A DNA stretch of 64,000 bases from Actinotalea solisilvae (GCF_016464425.1 NZ_JADDKQ010000001.1:479862-543861); one strand, 5' to 3'. Positions 20,777-29,987 are shown, counted from the stretch's first letter. Made by a program: numbers and translations. Notes: a model not told the origin generated them from the sequence alone.

Positions 20777-21270
20777 GGGCTCTCCTCGGTGGGTCGGGGC
20801 CGGGCCGGCCCGGGTGTGGGCGCGTCGTGCGGGTGGTGCAGGTGGGCCGCGCGGCTCACGACGGCGGTCGCGCCGTCGATCCGCATGACGACGACCTCCT
20901 CGCCCTCGGGCAGCAGGTGCTCGCCGTCGGTGCGCGCGGACCAGACCTCGCCCGCGAGCTTGACGCGACCCGCGCGGTCCGAGACCTCCGCGACGACGAC
21001 GGCCGTGCGGCCGACGAGGGCGTGGACGTTCGTCTCGACGAGCGGCACGCGACGCCGCAGGTGGCGCAGCAGCCAGGGGCGCAGCGCGAGCAGCAGCCCG
21101 GCCGACGCGACGGCGAACCCGAGGATCTGCACCCACAGCGGGAAGCCCATGGCGGCGAGGAGCGCGGCGACGGCGGCGCCGCCCGCGAACATGATGAGCA
21201 CGAGGTCGAGCGAGAGGATCTCGACGACGGCGAGCAGCAGGGCCGCTCCGAGCCACCACACCCAGTCCAC
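20773..21270 (-). CDS. NfeD-like membrane protein
   Basis: A 165-residue NfeD C-terminal-type protein: two or three membrane helices (about 3-70; WWLGAALLLAVVEILSLDLV-type segment) and a C-terminal OB fold (about 85-140: GRTAVVVAEVSDRAGRVKL, with GEVWSAR as the usual core). The GTG at 21270 follows GGGAGG; a TAGCAT at 21294-21299 could be the -10 with a 17-base leader. It is first in the operon with the SPFH gene and probably helps assemble it in the membrane. Confidence 0.88.
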   Translation of the reverse strand: MDWVWWLGAALLLAVVEILSLDLVLIMFAGGAAVAALLAAMGFPLWVQILGFAVASAGLLLALRPWLLRHLRRRVPLVETNVHALVGRTAVVVAEVSDRAGRVKLAGEVWSARTDGEHLLPEGEEVVVMRIDGATAVVSRAAHLHHPHDAPTPGPARPRPTEESP

Positions 21271-21341
21271 AGCGCCTCCCTCGTCGATGCCCCATGCTAC
21301 CGGGAGGGATGAGGCGGCGGAGACGTTTTCTTTGCGCAGTC

Positions 21342-21360
21342 TTGGCGCGGTCGGCGCCAA
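21342..21360. repeat. Short inverted repeat between SQR-like gene and nfeD-like gene
   Basis: TTGGCGC (21342-21348) and GCGCCAA (21354-21360) flank a 5-base loop, downstream of the SQR-like gene and upstream of the nfeD promoter. It may end the SQR transcript or be an operator. Confidence 0.35.
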
Positions 21361-21397
21361 CCCGGACATCGGGTGCACGGCGCCGGAGAGGGTGCGG

Positions 21398-22588
21398 TCA
21401 GACCTTCCCGCGCAGGAGCCGGTGCCAGTACACGGGCGGCTCGAGCCACCGGTCGAACACCAGCAGGCTCCGCCTCGGACGCGCCAGGTCGGGGAACCGC
21501 AGCGTCGGCTCGGGACGCCCGTCCCGGTCGTGCTCGGCGAGCAGGAGGTGGCTGCGCGAGGTCGTCACCGGCGCCACCGTGTAGCCGTCGTAGCGGCTCA
21601 GGGTCCGGCCCCGGCGCCGCGCGGCGATGTTCTCCGCGACGACGGGCACCTGGCGACGCAGCGCGCCGCCCGAGGGCACCGTGCGCACCTCGGCCGCGTC
21701 GCCCAGGCCCCAGACCCGGGGGTGCGCCACGTGCTGGAGCGTCTCCGGGTCGACGGCGACGAAGCCGTCCGTGCCCTCCGCGTCGAGGCCGCTCCCCGCG
21801 ATCCACGCGGGCGCGCGGTGCGGCGGCGCGAGGTAGAGGGCGTCGTAGGCGAGCTCCTCGACCCCGTCGGCGCCGCGGACGCGCAGCGTGCGGCGCTCGC
21901 CGTCGACCTGCTCGACGGTCGTGCCGGTCCGGACACGGACGCCGTACGCGTCCGCCGCGGCGCGCAGCTCGCGGTCGGCCTCCGCGTGGTCGACGAGGGC
22001 CGGGCCCGCCACGAGCAGCTCGACGTCGACGGCGTCGAGGACCCCGGTGCGGCGCCAGTGGTCGCACGCCGTGAACAGCGGCTTGAGGCCGACGGGCGCG
22101 CAGGGCACGTGCCGGTCGGAGATCGCGAAGACGGCCCGCCCCGTGGTGAGCGCCGACAGCATGGCCCAGGTGCCCTCGGCGTGCTCCGGCAGGTAGCTGG
22201 TCGACGCGTGCGGCGTGGCCATCGCCTGCTCCGCGCCCGGCACGGCGTCCCAGTCGACCTCCGACCCCGGGCACAGCGCGAGGTCGCCGTAGGTGAGCTC
22301 GAGGCCACCGGCGAGCCGGACGACCGAGCGCGCGGCGTCGACCGCGACGACGTGGTCGGGGTACCAGGGCACGCCCTCGGGCACGACGTCCGCCTGCGGC
22401 CGGCGCAGGTCGTCGAGGGTCGCCATGCCCGACGCCACGTAGGAGAGCAGCGGCCGGTAGTGGTGCACGCGCCGCGGGTCGACGACGGCGACGTCGCGGC
22501 ACCCGTCGCGCCGCAGCCGTGCCGCGAGCGAGATGCCGGCGTTGCCGCCGCCGACCACCAGCACGTCGTGGTGCGGTCGAAGGTCCAT
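21398..22588 (-). CDS. Sulfide:quinone oxidoreductase-like flavoprotein
   Basis: A 396-residue FAD-dependent pyridine-nucleotide-disulfide-type reductase. The FAD fold opens DVLVVGGGNAGISLAARL (about 8-25), HHYRPLLSYVASG follows as in SQR proteins, and GLGDAAEVRTVPSGG (about 293-307) is the second FAD motif. VPCAPVGLKPLF (Cys about 164) corresponds to the SQR block that carries a redox Cys and an A-P-x-K. Other catalytic Cys residues of type I SQR are not obvious, so the enzyme may be a type II (human-like) SQR or a related quinone reductase. A TAGCGT at 22639-22644 may be its promoter. It is a single gene, or the second gene after the ABC ATPase. Confidence 0.78.
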   Translation of the reverse strand: MDLRPHHDVLVVGGGNAGISLAARLRRDGCRDVAVVDPRRVHHYRPLLSYVASGMATLDDLRRPQADVVPEGVPWYPDHVVAVDAARSVVRLAGGLELTYGDLALCPGSEVDWDAVPGAEQAMATPHASTSYLPEHAEGTWAMLSALTTGRAVFAISDRHVPCAPVGLKPLFTACDHWRRTGVLDAVDVELLVAGPALVDHAEADRELRAAADAYGVRVRTGTTVEQVDGERRTLRVRGADGVEELAYDALYLAPPHRAPAWIAGSGLDAEGTDGFVAVDPETLQHVAHPRVWGLGDAAEVRTVPSGGALRRQVPVVAENIAARRRGRTLSRYDGYTVAPVTTSRSHLLLAEHDRDGRPEPTLRFPDLARPRRSLLVFDRWLEPPVYWHRLLRGKV

Positions 22589-22707
22589 GCCGGCCGGCTC
22601 CGCTCTCGGGGGGCACCGCCTGTCGGGGCGACACCGCCACGCTAGGCGACGCCCTCGGCGCGCGCGCGTCGGAGCGGCACGCGCGCCGGAGCGGCGGGCG
22701 CGTCGGG

Positions 22708-23502
22708 TCAGCGGGCGCGCGCGCTCCAGCGGTCCCCGTGCCGGTCCGTGTGCCGGTCGACGGTGAGCTCGACGTCGAACGTCTCGGACAGCCTCTCCGT
22801 CGTGAGCACCTCCTCGAGCGGGCCGGCCGCGTGCACGCGGCCCTCGCGCAGCAGCAGGCCGTGCGTGAAGCCCGCCGGGATCTCCTCGACGTGGTGGGTG
22901 ACCAGCACGAGGACCGGCGAGCGGTGGTCGCGCGCGAGCTCCGTGAGCGCGCCGACGAGCTCCTCACGGCCGCCCAGGTCGAGGCCCGCGGCGGGCTCGT
23001 CGAGGAGCAGGAGCTCGGGGTCGGTCATGAGCGCGCGCGCGATCTGCGTGCGCTTGCGCTCGCCCTCGCTCAGCGTCCCGAAGGTGCGCTCGGCGAGGTC
23101 GCCGACGCCGAACACCTCGAGCAGCACGCGGGCGCGCTCGTGGTCGAGCGCCTCGTACTGCTCGCGCCACCGCCCGGTCATGCCGTAGGCGGCGGTGAGC
23201 ACGACGTCGAGCACGGTCTCGCCGCCCGGGATGCGGTCGGCCAGCGCGGCCGAGGCGACTCCGATCCGCGGCCGCAGCTCGAACACGTCGACCGCGCCGA
23301 GCCGCTCGCCCAGCACGTGCGCCGTGCCGCTCGACGGGTGCATGCGGCCCGCGGCGATCTGCAGCATGGTCGTCTTGCCGGCGCCGTTGCGGCCGAGGAC
23401 CACCCAGCGCTCGCCGTCGGCCACCGTCCACGACACGTGGTCGAGGATCGTCTTGGCGCCGCGGCGGATGGACACGTCCTGCAGGTCGAGCACCGGCGTC
23501 AT
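22708..23502 (-). CDS. ABC transporter ATP-binding protein (YlmA/ModF-like soluble ATPase)
   Basis: A 264-residue ABC ATPase without an adjacent permease. Walker A is GRNGAGKTT (about 37-45), the signature is LSEGERKRTQIAR and Walker B is LLLLDEPAAGLD, with the switch His in VLVTHHVEEIP. The opening TPVLDLQDVSIRRG and the THHVEEIP text recall the stand-alone ATPases (YlmA/ModF type) found beside metal or molybdate uptake genes, but the transport role is unproved. ATG 23502 is 8 bases after a TAGGGT -10 element. A 119-base gap separates it from the SQR-like gene. Confidence 0.88.
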   Translation of the reverse strand: MTPVLDLQDVSIRRGAKTILDHVSWTVADGERWVVLGRNGAGKTTMLQIAAGRMHPSSGTAHVLGERLGAVDVFELRPRIGVASAALADRIPGGETVLDVVLTAAYGMTGRWREQYEALDHERARVLLEVFGVGDLAERTFGTLSEGERKRTQIARALMTDPELLLLDEPAAGLDLGGREELVGALTELARDHRSPVLVLVTHHVEEIPAGFTHGLLLREGRVHAAGPLEEVLTTERLSETFDVELTVDRHTDRHGDRWSARAR

Positions 23503-23510
23503 GGTCCCCG

Positions 23511-23516
23511 ACCCTA
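23511..23516 (-). promoter_or_regulatory. -10 element, ABC ATPase gene (leaderless or very short leader)
   Basis: TAGGGT ends 8 bases before the ATG at 23502. Confidence 0.5.
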
Positions 23517-23570
23517 CCCGCGCGGCGCGCGCGCCCGGCCCACCGCCGCGACGGCGGCAGACTGGTTCTC

Positions 23571-24377
23571 GTGAACCCGCTGCTCGAGCTCCCCCGCTCC
23601 GTGCTGCTGTCCCTCTGGGTCCAGGGGGTCGGCTCCGGCTCGGACCCCGTCCGGCGCGCGGCGCGTGCCGTGCAGGGTGATGACGAGCCGCACCTCGTGG
23701 CCGACGCGGACGACGGCGCACCCGCTCCGGTCGAGGACGGTGCGAGCCTCGAGGACCTGCTCGCGGCCTGGGCGAGCGGCCCTCGCACGTCCGCCGCGCT
23801 GCTGCCCGTGCCGGGCGACGTCACCGGCCTGCCCCCGCTCGTGGCGGCGGCCGCCGTCGACGCCGGCGAGTGCGTGCTCGCGCACGCCGCGGGGCGGGCG
23901 TGGGCCGCGGTCCCCGAGGTGACCGCCTTCGGCTCCGTGCACGACACCGGGCACCTGGTGACGTGGCGCGTGCACGAGGTGCCCGACTGGCGGCCGCGAC
24001 TGCCGGGTGTGGTCGGGACCCTCAGCGAGGCGGAGATGAGCCTGCGCGAGGCCCTCCGGGACGCGACCGAGGCGCTCGCCCAGCTCGACGTCGCGCGCTG
24101 GCGCGACGACGCGGCGGACGCGATCGCCGCCCTGCGGTCCGACGCCGACCCGGGCTGGCTGCTGCCGAGCGGCCTCACCCCGCGCGCCCTGCGTGTCCTG
24201 GTGACCGCCGTCCGGCTGCGCGCGGTCGTCGAGCTGGCGACCGCGGACGACGGCGGCGCGGTCAACCTGTGGCAGGCCGACCAGCGCTCCGCCGCCCTGC
24301 GTCACGTCGACCACGCGGCGCGCCACGCCGTCGCGGCGGCGACCGCGAGCGCGGGCGCAGCGGGCCGGCCGGCCTGA
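23571..24377 (+). CDS. Conserved hypothetical protein
   Basis: A 268-residue, mostly soluble protein that I do not recognise. It has an N-terminal hydrophobic helix region ([17 protein letters not shown]), a central part rich in Ala/Val/Asp (about 60-150) with alternating strands, and a helical C-terminal half with few charged motifs. It starts with GTG 23571, 7 bases after a CAGACT sequence that is a weak -10. It is divergent from the ABC ATPase (68 bases between start codons) and converges with glgA. Reading frame, codon bias and lack of overlap support a real gene. Confidence 0.75.
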   Translation: MNPLLELPRSVLLSLWVQGVGSGSDPVRRAARAVQGDDEPHLVADADDGAPAPVEDGASLEDLLAAWASGPRTSAALLPVPGDVTGLPPLVAAAAVDAGECVLAHAAGRAWAAVPEVTAFGSVHDTGHLVTWRVHEVPDWRPRLPGVVGTLSEAEMSLREALRDATEALAQLDVARWRDDAADAIAALRSDADPGWLLPSGLTPRALRVLVTAVRLRAVVELATADDGGAVNLWQADQRSAALRHVDHAARHAVAAATASAGAAGRPA

Positions 24378-24426
24378 GGGGGCGACCCGGGGCGGCCGCG
24401 CGTCCGACGCGGCGTCGCCGCGAGGC

Positions 24427-25632
24427 TCAGGCGAGGACGGAGCGGTAGACCTCGACGGTGCGCTCGGCGATCGCGTCCCACGCGAAGTGGTCCTCGACGC
24501 GTCGTCGTGCGGCGCGGCCCATCTCGGCGGCGCGCTGCGGGTCGGTCGCGAGCGCGGTGAGCGCCGCCGCGAGGTCCGCGACGAACCGGTCGGGGTGGAC
24601 GGGCGTGCCGGTCCCGTCCTGCACCTGCTCGATGGGGACCAGCAGCCCGGTGACGCCGTCGTCGACGACCTCCGGGATGCCTCCGGTCGCCGTGCCGACG
24701 ACGGGCAGGCCGCAGGCCATGGCCTCGAGGTTGACGATCCCCAGCGGCTCGTAGACGGACGGGCACGCGAACACGGTCCCCGACGAGAGCACGGCGACGA
24801 GCTCGTCGCGCGGCAGCATCTGCTCGATCCACACGACGCCGTCGCGCTGCTGGCGGAGGTCGGCGACCAGCCCGGCGACCTCGGCCGAGATCTCGGGGGT
24901 GTCCGGCGCGCCCGCGCAGAGGACGAGCTGGACCTCGGGCGGCAGCGCCTCGGCCGCGCGCAGGAGGTAGGGCAGGCCCTTCTGGCGCGTGATCCGGCCG
25001 ACGAACACCACGGACGGACGGTCGGGATCGATGCCCAGGGCGCGCACGACGGCGTCCGCCCGGTCGACCGCCTCGTGACCCTCGGGCCGGCGCCAGCCCG
25101 ACAGGTCGATCCCGTTGTGCACGACGTGGACCTTGGCCGGGTCGACCTGCGGGTAGCAGCGCAGGATGTCGGCGCGCATGCCCGCGCTCACCGCGATCAC
25201 CGCGGCGGCGCCCTCGTACGCCGTCTGCTCGGCCCAGCCGGACAGCGCGTAGCCGCCGCCGAGCTGCTCGGCCTTCCACGGGCGCAGCGGCTCGAGGCTG
25301 TGCGCGCTCACGACGTGCGGGATGCCGTGCAGCAGGCCCGCGAGGTGCCCGGCGAGGTTGGCGTACCAGGTGTGGGAGTGGACCAGGTCCGCGCCCTCGA
25401 CGTCCCCCGCCATGAGCAGGTCGACGCCGAACGTGCGCAGCGCGGGGTTGTGCCGGCTCAGGCCGCCGGGCACGTCGTAGCCCGTCACGCCCTCCTCGGA
25501 CCGCGCGCCGTCGAAGCAGCGCACGCGCACGTCGAGGTGGCGCCGCAGCACGGAGCTCAGCTCCGCGACGTGCACGCCGGCTCCGCCGTACACGTGCGGT
25601 GGGTACTCCCGGGTCAGCAGGTCGACGCGCAC
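24427..25632 (-). CDS. glgA: Glycogen synthase, actinobacterial GT4 type (alpha-maltose-1-phosphate synthase)
   Basis: A 401-residue GT-B fold glycosyltransferase. The N-terminal acceptor loop is [20 protein letters not shown] (about 7-26), and the GT4 nucleotide-binding end has [21 protein letters not shown] (Glu pair E-x7-E) near 290-310. Actinobacterial proteins of this type (GlgM in mycobacteria) use ADP-glucose and glucose-1-phosphate to make maltose-1-phosphate, or extend glycogen. It lies head to head with glgC, whose product makes ADP-glucose. A TAGCGT -10 ends 6 bases before the GTG, so the message should be leaderless. Confidence 0.93.
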   Translation of the reverse strand: MRVDLLTREYPPHVYGGAGVHVAELSSVLRRHLDVRVRCFDGARSEEGVTGYDVPGGLSRHNPALRTFGVDLLMAGDVEGADLVHSHTWYANLAGHLAGLLHGIPHVVSAHSLEPLRPWKAEQLGGGYALSGWAEQTAYEGAAAVIAVSAGMRADILRCYPQVDPAKVHVVHNGIDLSGWRRPEGHEAVDRADAVVRALGIDPDRPSVVFVGRITRQKGLPYLLRAAEALPPEVQLVLCAGAPDTPEISAEVAGLVADLRQQRDGVVWIEQMLPRDELVAVLSSGTVFACPSVYEPLGIVNLEAMACGLPVVGTATGGIPEVVDDGVTGLLVPIEQVQDGTGTPVHPDRFVADLAAALTALATDPQRAAEMGRAARRRVEDHFAWDAIAERTVEVYRSVLA

Positions 25633-25638
25633 AGCGAC

Positions 25639-25644
25639 ACGCTA
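25639..25644 (-). promoter_or_regulatory. -10 element of glgA (leaderless)
   Basis: TAGCGT on the minus strand ends 6 bases before the glgA GTG. Confidence 0.65.
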
Positions 25645-25688
25645 GCGCGCCGGGTGGCGATCGTCTGGCCGGACGGCGTCCGCGCCCC

Positions 25689-25694
25689 TAGGGT
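25689..25694 (+). promoter_or_regulatory. -10 element of glgC (leaderless)
   Basis: TAGGGT ends 7 bases before the glgC ATG. The glgA and glgC elements lie 44 bases apart and back to back, so their upstream regions overlap. Confidence 0.65.
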
Positions 25695-25701
25695 CACGGG
25701 T

Positions 25702-26943
25702 ATGGCAGCGCCGCGCGTCCTGGCAATCGTCCTCGCCGGTGGCGAGGGCAAGCGACTCATGCCCCTCACGGCGGACCGGGCCAAACCCGCGGTCCCGTTC
25801 GGCGGCATGTACCGGCTGGTCGACTTCGCCCTCTCGAACCTCGTGAACTCGCACTACCTGCAGATCGTGGTGCTCACGCAGTACAAGTCGCACAGCCTCG
25901 ACCGCCACGTCGCCAAGACGTGGCGCATGTCGCCGCTGCTCGGCAACTACGTCGCACCCGTCCCCGCGCAGCAGCGGGTCGGCAAGCACTGGTACCTGGG
26001 CAGCGCCGACGCGATCTTCCAGTGCCTCAACATCATCACCGACGAGCGGCCCGACGTCGTCGTCGTGGTCGGTGCGGACCACGTGTACCGGATGGACTTC
26101 GAGCAGATGGTCGACGCGCACCTCGCGTCGGGCGCCGAGTTCACGGTCGCGGCGATCCGTCAGCCGATCGGGCTCGCGGACCAGTTCGGCGTCATCGAGA
26201 CCAAGGCCGACGACCCGACCAAGATCAACGCGTTCCTCGAGAAGCCCACGGACCCCGTCGGGCTCGCGGACTCCCCCGGCGAGATCCTCGCGTCGATGGG
26301 CAACTACGTCGCGAACGTCGACGCGCTCGTCGAGGCCGTCACCAAGGACGCGGCGAGCCCGACGTCGCGCCACGACATGGGCGGCGACATCGTGCCGTAC
26401 TTCGTCGAGCGCGGGACGGCCGGCGTCTACGACTTCATCCGCAACGACGTCGCGGGCTCCACCGACCGCGACCGCGACTACTGGCGCGACGTCGGGACGC
26501 TCGACTCGTACTACGACGCCAACCTCGACCTCATCTCGGTCAACCCGGTGTTCAACCTGTACAACACCGACTGGCCCGTGTTCAGCGGGTACGCCCAGCT
26601 GCCGCCCGCCAAATTCGTCCACGCCGGCCCCGGGCGCCTCGGTCACGCGGCGGACTCGCTCGTCTCGCCCGGAGTCATCGTCTCCGGCGCGACCGTGACG
26701 GGCTCCGTGCTCTCCCCCGGCGTCTACCTGCACTCGTGGGCGTCGGTGAGCGACTCGGTGGTCATGGACGGCACGACGGTCGGCCGGCACGCGCAGGTCC
26801 ACCGCGCGATCCTCGACAAGAACGTCGTCGTGTCCGAGCGCGCGCGCGTCGGTCTCGACGCCGAGCACGACCGGGCGCGCGGGTTCACCGTGAGCGAGAG
26901 CGGCATCACCGTCGTCCCCAAGGGCACGGTCGTCCAGGCCTGA
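25702..26943 (+). CDS. glgC: Glucose-1-phosphate adenylyltransferase
   Basis: A 413-residue ADP-glucose pyrophosphorylase making ADP-glucose from ATP and glucose-1-phosphate, the first committed step of glycogen synthesis. The nucleotidyltransferase domain opens [13 protein letters not shown] (about 9-21), with [15 protein letters not shown] and the metal/sugar site [14 protein letters not shown]; a left-handed beta-helix domain (about 300-390) closes the protein, and the usual length is about 400-430. Allosteric regulation by glycolytic intermediates is known for the family. The gene is divergent from glgA. Confidence 0.97.
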   Translation: MAAPRVLAIVLAGGEGKRLMPLTADRAKPAVPFGGMYRLVDFALSNLVNSHYLQIVVLTQYKSHSLDRHVAKTWRMSPLLGNYVAPVPAQQRVGKHWYLGSADAIFQCLNIITDERPDVVVVVGADHVYRMDFEQMVDAHLASGAEFTVAAIRQPIGLADQFGVIETKADDPTKINAFLEKPTDPVGLADSPGEILASMGNYVANVDALVEAVTKDAASPTSRHDMGGDIVPYFVERGTAGVYDFIRNDVAGSTDRDRDYWRDVGTLDSYYDANLDLISVNPVFNLYNTDWPVFSGYAQLPPAKFVHAGPGRLGHAADSLVSPGVIVSGATVTGSVLSPGVYLHSWASVSDSVVMDGTTVGRHAQVHRAILDKNVVVSERARVGLDAEHDRARGFTVSESGITVVPKGTVVQA

Positions 26944-26949
26944 CCGACC

Positions 26950-26997
26950 GGAGGGTGGGCGGTCCCGCGGCGCGTCCGCGGGCCGCGGCTACCCTCC
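26950..26997 (+). other. Hairpin between glgC and serB overlapping the serB promoter
   Basis: GGAGGGT (26950-26956) pairs with ACCCTCC (26991-26997), enclosing a very G+C-rich inner region with CCGCGG repeats. The right arm contains the serB -10 element TACCCT. It may be a glgC terminator or chance in G+C-rich DNA. Confidence 0.35.
26990..26995 (+). promoter_or_regulatory. -10 element of serB (leaderless)
   Basis: TACCCT ends 6 bases before the serB GTG. Confidence 0.5.
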
Positions 26998-27001
26998 ACG
27001 C

Positions 27002-27655
27002 GTGACCTCCGCGGCCCCCGACCAGCGCGTCGTCGTGATGGACGTCGACTCGACGCTCATCACGGGCGAGGTGATCGAGATGCTCGCGGGCCACGCGGGG
27101 TCGCGGGCCGCCGTCACGGCGATCACCGAGAGCGCGATGCGCGGCGAGATCGACTTCGCGACGTCCCTGCACCAGCGCGTCGCGACGCTCGCCGGCCTCC
27201 CGGAGGCCGTGTTCGACGCCGTCCGGGCCGAGATGACGCTCACGCCCGGGGCCGAGCGCCTCGTCGCCGAGCTGCACCGACGTGGCTGGCCGGTCGGGCT
27301 CGTCTCGGGCGGCTTCCACGAGCTCGTCGACCCCCTCGCCGAGCGGCTGGGGATCGGGTTCGTCCGCGCCAACCGGCTCGAGGTCGAGGCCGGCCACCTC
27401 ACCGGCCGCGTCACCGGACCGGTCGTCGACGCCGAGGCCAAGGCGGTCGCGCTGCGCGAGCTCGCCCGCGCGCACGGCGTGCCGATGGAGCGCACCGTCG
27501 CGATCGGCGACGGCGCCAACGACCTGCGGATGCTCGCGGCGGCCGGCCTCGGCATCGCGTTCAACGCCAAGCCGGTCGTGTGCGCGCAGGCCGACGTCGC
27601 CGTGCTCGACGCGCCGCTCGACGCCGTGCTCGAGCACCTCGACGCCCCCGCCTGA
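27002..27655 (+). CDS. serB: Phosphoserine phosphatase
   Basis: A 217-residue HAD phosphatase for the last step of serine synthesis. The nucleophile motif is VMDVDSTLI (Asp14 region), motif II is GLVSGGF, and motif IV is AIGDGANDLRML. The residues that bind phosphoserine (E in DVDSTLITGEVIE, and RG in MRGEIDF) are present. It lacks the N-terminal ACT domain found in longer actinobacterial SerB proteins, so it is the short form. It starts with GTG at 27002 behind a TACCCT element. It follows glgC and converges with the glycoside hydrolase gene. Confidence 0.94.
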   Translation: MTSAAPDQRVVVMDVDSTLITGEVIEMLAGHAGSRAAVTAITESAMRGEIDFATSLHQRVATLAGLPEAVFDAVRAEMTLTPGAERLVAELHRRGWPVGLVSGGFHELVDPLAERLGIGFVRANRLEVEAGHLTGRVTGPVVDAEAKAVALRELARAHGVPMERTVAIGDGANDLRMLAAAGLGIAFNAKPVVCAQADVAVLDAPLDAVLEHLDAPA

Positions 27656-27677
27656 GGCGCACGCGCGCCCGTCCGTC

Positions 27678-27701
27678 GTCGGCGACGCGGGCGTCGCCGA
27701 C
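27678..27701. terminator. Bidirectional terminator-like hairpin
   Basis: GTCGGCGACG (27678-27687) and CGTCGCCGAC (27692-27701) form a perfect 10-bp stem with a 4-base loop between the convergent serB and glycoside hydrolase genes. Confidence 0.65.
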
Positions 27702-27704
27702 CCC

Positions 27705-28652
27705 TCACCCGAGCGCGTCGACCCGTCGCTCGGCCGCGAGCGCGAGCAGGAAGAACGCCTGGGCCTCGGCCGAGCGCCCCGGCCGGTCGAAGTGCGGCGC
27801 GCCCGCGACGGGGCGGACGAGCCCGTCCGCGTCCACGCCGCGCGCCGCGGCGGCGCGCAGGTCGCGTCCGACGTCGGCCCAGCCGGCGTCGAGCCAGCCG
27901 TCCGCGACGCCCGTGAGCACCGCGTAGGCGAGCATCTGGGCGAGGTTCGCCTCGACGAAGCTCCCGGGGTCGTCGACGACGTCGTGGAAGAGGCCGTCGG
28001 CGCGGCGGTGCGCGAGGCACGCCGTCACGACCGCGGTGGCCTCCGCGGCGAGCGCCGCGCGGTGCGGCGCCGCGGCGCGCTCGCGCCAGGCCCGGGCCAG
28101 GCCGGCCGCGACCCAGCCGTTGCCCGTCCCCCAGCGCTGCGGCGCGACGAGCGTCGCCGTCGGCTCGTCCCACCGCGCGGCCCAGAGGCCGTCGTCGCCG
28201 CGCAGCCGGGAGCGGTGCCCCGCGAGCTGCACGAGCGCGGCGTCGGCCCGGTCGAGGCGGAGCAGCGCCGGTACGAGCATGTAGACGGAGTCGGTCCACA
28301 CCTGGGCGGACCCCGCGAGGTGCAGCAGCGTGCCGTCGGCCGCACGCGGGCAGCCCGCGTCGAACCACGCCGCCTGGCGCGCGAGCGCGGCGGCCAGGTC
28401 CACCCGCCCGGTGCGCGCGGCCTCGACCGCGACCACCTCGACGAGCGCGCCGCAGTTGACCAGCCCACCGCCGTCGACCTCCCCGAGCCGGCCCTGCGCG
28501 TCCTGCCGGACGACGGCGTCGTCGGCCAGGGCCGCCACGAGGTCGCCACGCGCGTGGTCGAGCGCCGCGTGCGCGACGACGCCCTGCTCCCAGGACAGCC
28601 GCTGCATCGCGAGCAGCGCCGTCCAGACCGCCCCCTCGCGCGTCGCGGTCAC
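27705..28652 (-). CDS. Glycoside hydrolase family 88/105-like protein (unsaturated glucuronyl/galacturonyl hydrolase)
   Basis: A 315-residue, probably alpha/alpha-barrel protein resembling YteR/YesR rhamnogalacturonyl hydrolases. Family-like blocks are WEQGVVAHAALD, the site QVWTDSVYMLVPAL (about 118-131, with the catalytic-type Trp-Thr-Asp), and RWGTGNGWVAAGLAR (about 172-186). The C-terminal block is EANLAQMLAYAV. It lacks a signal peptide, so it would act on imported oligosaccharides. The GTG overlaps the sixA stop by 4 bases, joining it to the fabG-fabI-sixA unit, an unexpected partner. Substrate unproved. Confidence 0.78.
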   Translation of the reverse strand: MTATREGAVWTALLAMQRLSWEQGVVAHAALDHARGDLVAALADDAVVRQDAQGRLGEVDGGGLVNCGALVEVVAVEAARTGRVDLAAALARQAAWFDAGCPRAADGTLLHLAGSAQVWTDSVYMLVPALLRLDRADAALVQLAGHRSRLRGDDGLWAARWDEPTATLVAPQRWGTGNGWVAAGLARAWRERAAAPHRAALAAEATAVVTACLAHRRADGLFHDVVDDPGSFVEANLAQMLAYAVLTGVADGWLDAGWADVGRDLRAAAARGVDADGLVRPVAGAPHFDRPGRSAEAQAFFLLALAAERRVDALG

Positions 28653-29170
28653 CGCGCGGGTCGCACCGCGGCGGTCAGCGTGGCGCCGCGCGGCTCCAGG
28701 CCCGCCCAGTCCGGGACCTCGAGCACCGCGTACGCACCCGTCGAGAGCCCGGTGCGCACCGTCGCCACGGCGGCGTCGTCGCTCCCCGGTCCCGCGAGCG
28801 TCGCGGCCAGGCTCGACATCGTGGGCTCGTGCCCGACGACGAGGAGCGTCGCGACCCGCGGGTCCACCGCGCGGACCATGTCGAGCACGTCGGAGGTCCC
28901 GGCCTCGTAGAGCCGGTCGGAGACCTCGGCCTCGGGCTCCGGGCCGCCGAGGGCCGAGCGCACGAGGTCCCAGGTCTGGCGCGTCCGCACGGCCGACGAG
29001 ACGAGCGCGAGGTCGGGCACGAGACCCGACGAAGCGAGGCTCGCGCCGACCTGACCGGCCTGGCGGCGGCCCGTGAGCGCCAGCGGACGGAGCGCGTCCG
29101 TCGGGGCGTCCGGCTCGGCCTTGGCGTGCCGCAGCAGGACCAGCCGGCCGCCGCCCGCTCCGGCGCTCAC
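28649..29170 (-). CDS. SixA-type histidine phosphatase
   Basis: A 173-residue histidine phosphatase superfamily protein. The catalytic RHG-type motif is LVLLRHAKAEPD (His about 15), and the second His lies in LLVVGHEPTMSSL (about 116). SixA dephosphorylates phosphohistidine in signalling proteins in E. coli; the target here is unknown. The GTG overlaps the fabI stop (GTGA), and its stop overlaps the glycoside hydrolase start. Confidence 0.87.
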   Translation of the reverse strand: MSAGAGGGRLVLLRHAKAEPDAPTDALRPLALTGRRQAGQVGASLASSGLVPDLALVSSAVRTRQTWDLVRSALGGPEPEAEVSDRLYEAGTSDVLDMVRAVDPRVATLLVVGHEPTMSSLAATLAGPGSDDAAVATVRTGLSTGAYAVLEVPDWAGLEPRGATLTAAVRPAR

Positions 29171-29934
29171 AGCCCCATCGCGTGGAAGCCGCCGTCGACG
29201 TGGACGATCTCGCCGGTCGTCGCCGGGAACCAGTCGGAGAGCAGGGCCGCGACGGCGCGCGCCGTCGGCTCGGGGTCGTGCGCGTCCCAGCCGAGCGGGG
29301 CGCGCTCCGGCCAGCCGCCCTCCATCGCCTCGAAGCCGGGGATCGACTTCGCCGCCGTCGTCCGCACGGGTCCGGCGGACACGAGGTTGACGCGGATGCC
29401 CTCGGGACCGAGGTCGCGCGCGAGGTACCGGGACGTCGACTCGAAGGCCGCCTTCGCGACGCCCATCCAGTCGTAGACCGGCCAGGCGTAGCGCGCGTCG
29501 AACGTCAGCCCGACGATCGAGGAGCCCCGGCCGAGGAGGGGCCGCGCGGCGACGGCGAGCGCCTTGAGCGAGTAGGCCGAGACGTGCAGCGCCGTCGCGA
29601 CGTCGTCCCACTCGCCCGCGAGGAAGTTGCCGCCCATGACGGACTGCGGCGCGAAGCCGATCGAGTGGACGACACCGTCGAGGTGGTCGGTGTGCTCGCG
29701 GACCCGGTCGGCGAGCGCCGCGAGGTCCTCGGCCGACGTCGCGTCGAGCTCGACCACGGGCGCGGCCTGGGGCAGGCGCTTGGCGATCGCCTGGGTGAGC
29801 CGCAGCTGGCGGCCGAACGAGGTGAGGACGACCTCCGCACCCTCCTCCTGGGCCAGCCGCGCCACGTGGAAGGCGATCGAGCTGTCCATGAGGACGCCGG
29901 TGACCAGGAGCTTCTTGCCGTCGAGCAGACCCAT
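29167..29934 (-). CDS. fabI: Enoyl-[acyl-carrier-protein] reductase, InhA/FabI type
   Basis: A 255-residue SDR enzyme reducing trans-2-enoyl-ACP in fatty acid elongation. The start matches actinobacterial InhA: LLDGKKLLVTGVLMDSSIAF, with SIGFAPQSVMGGNF in the substrate-binding region. The catalytic pair is Y-x6-K in YDWMGVAKAA. Usual length for the family is 255-270. It follows fabG by 96 bases, reproducing the mycobacterial mabA-inhA arrangement. The next gene, sixA, overlaps its stop. Confidence 0.95.
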   Translation of the reverse strand: MGLLDGKKLLVTGVLMDSSIAFHVARLAQEEGAEVVLTSFGRQLRLTQAIAKRLPQAAPVVELDATSAEDLAALADRVREHTDHLDGVVHSIGFAPQSVMGGNFLAGEWDDVATALHVSAYSLKALAVAARPLLGRGSSIVGLTFDARYAWPVYDWMGVAKAAFESTSRYLARDLGPEGIRVNLVSAGPVRTTAAKSIPGFEAMEGGWPERAPLGWDAHDPEPTARAVAALLSDWFPATTGEIVHVDGGFHAMGL

Positions 29935-29968
29935 CGAGCCGCTTCCCTTCGTGGTGTGCTGAGTGCCG

Positions 29969-29987
29969 GCGGGCGCGGGGCGCCCGC
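29969..29987 (-). other. Hairpin in the fabG-fabI gap
   Basis: GCGGGCGC (29969-29976) and GCGCCCGC (29980-29987) form a perfect 8-bp stem with a GGG loop. It may be a processing or attenuation element in the fabG-fabI message. Confidence 0.35.
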
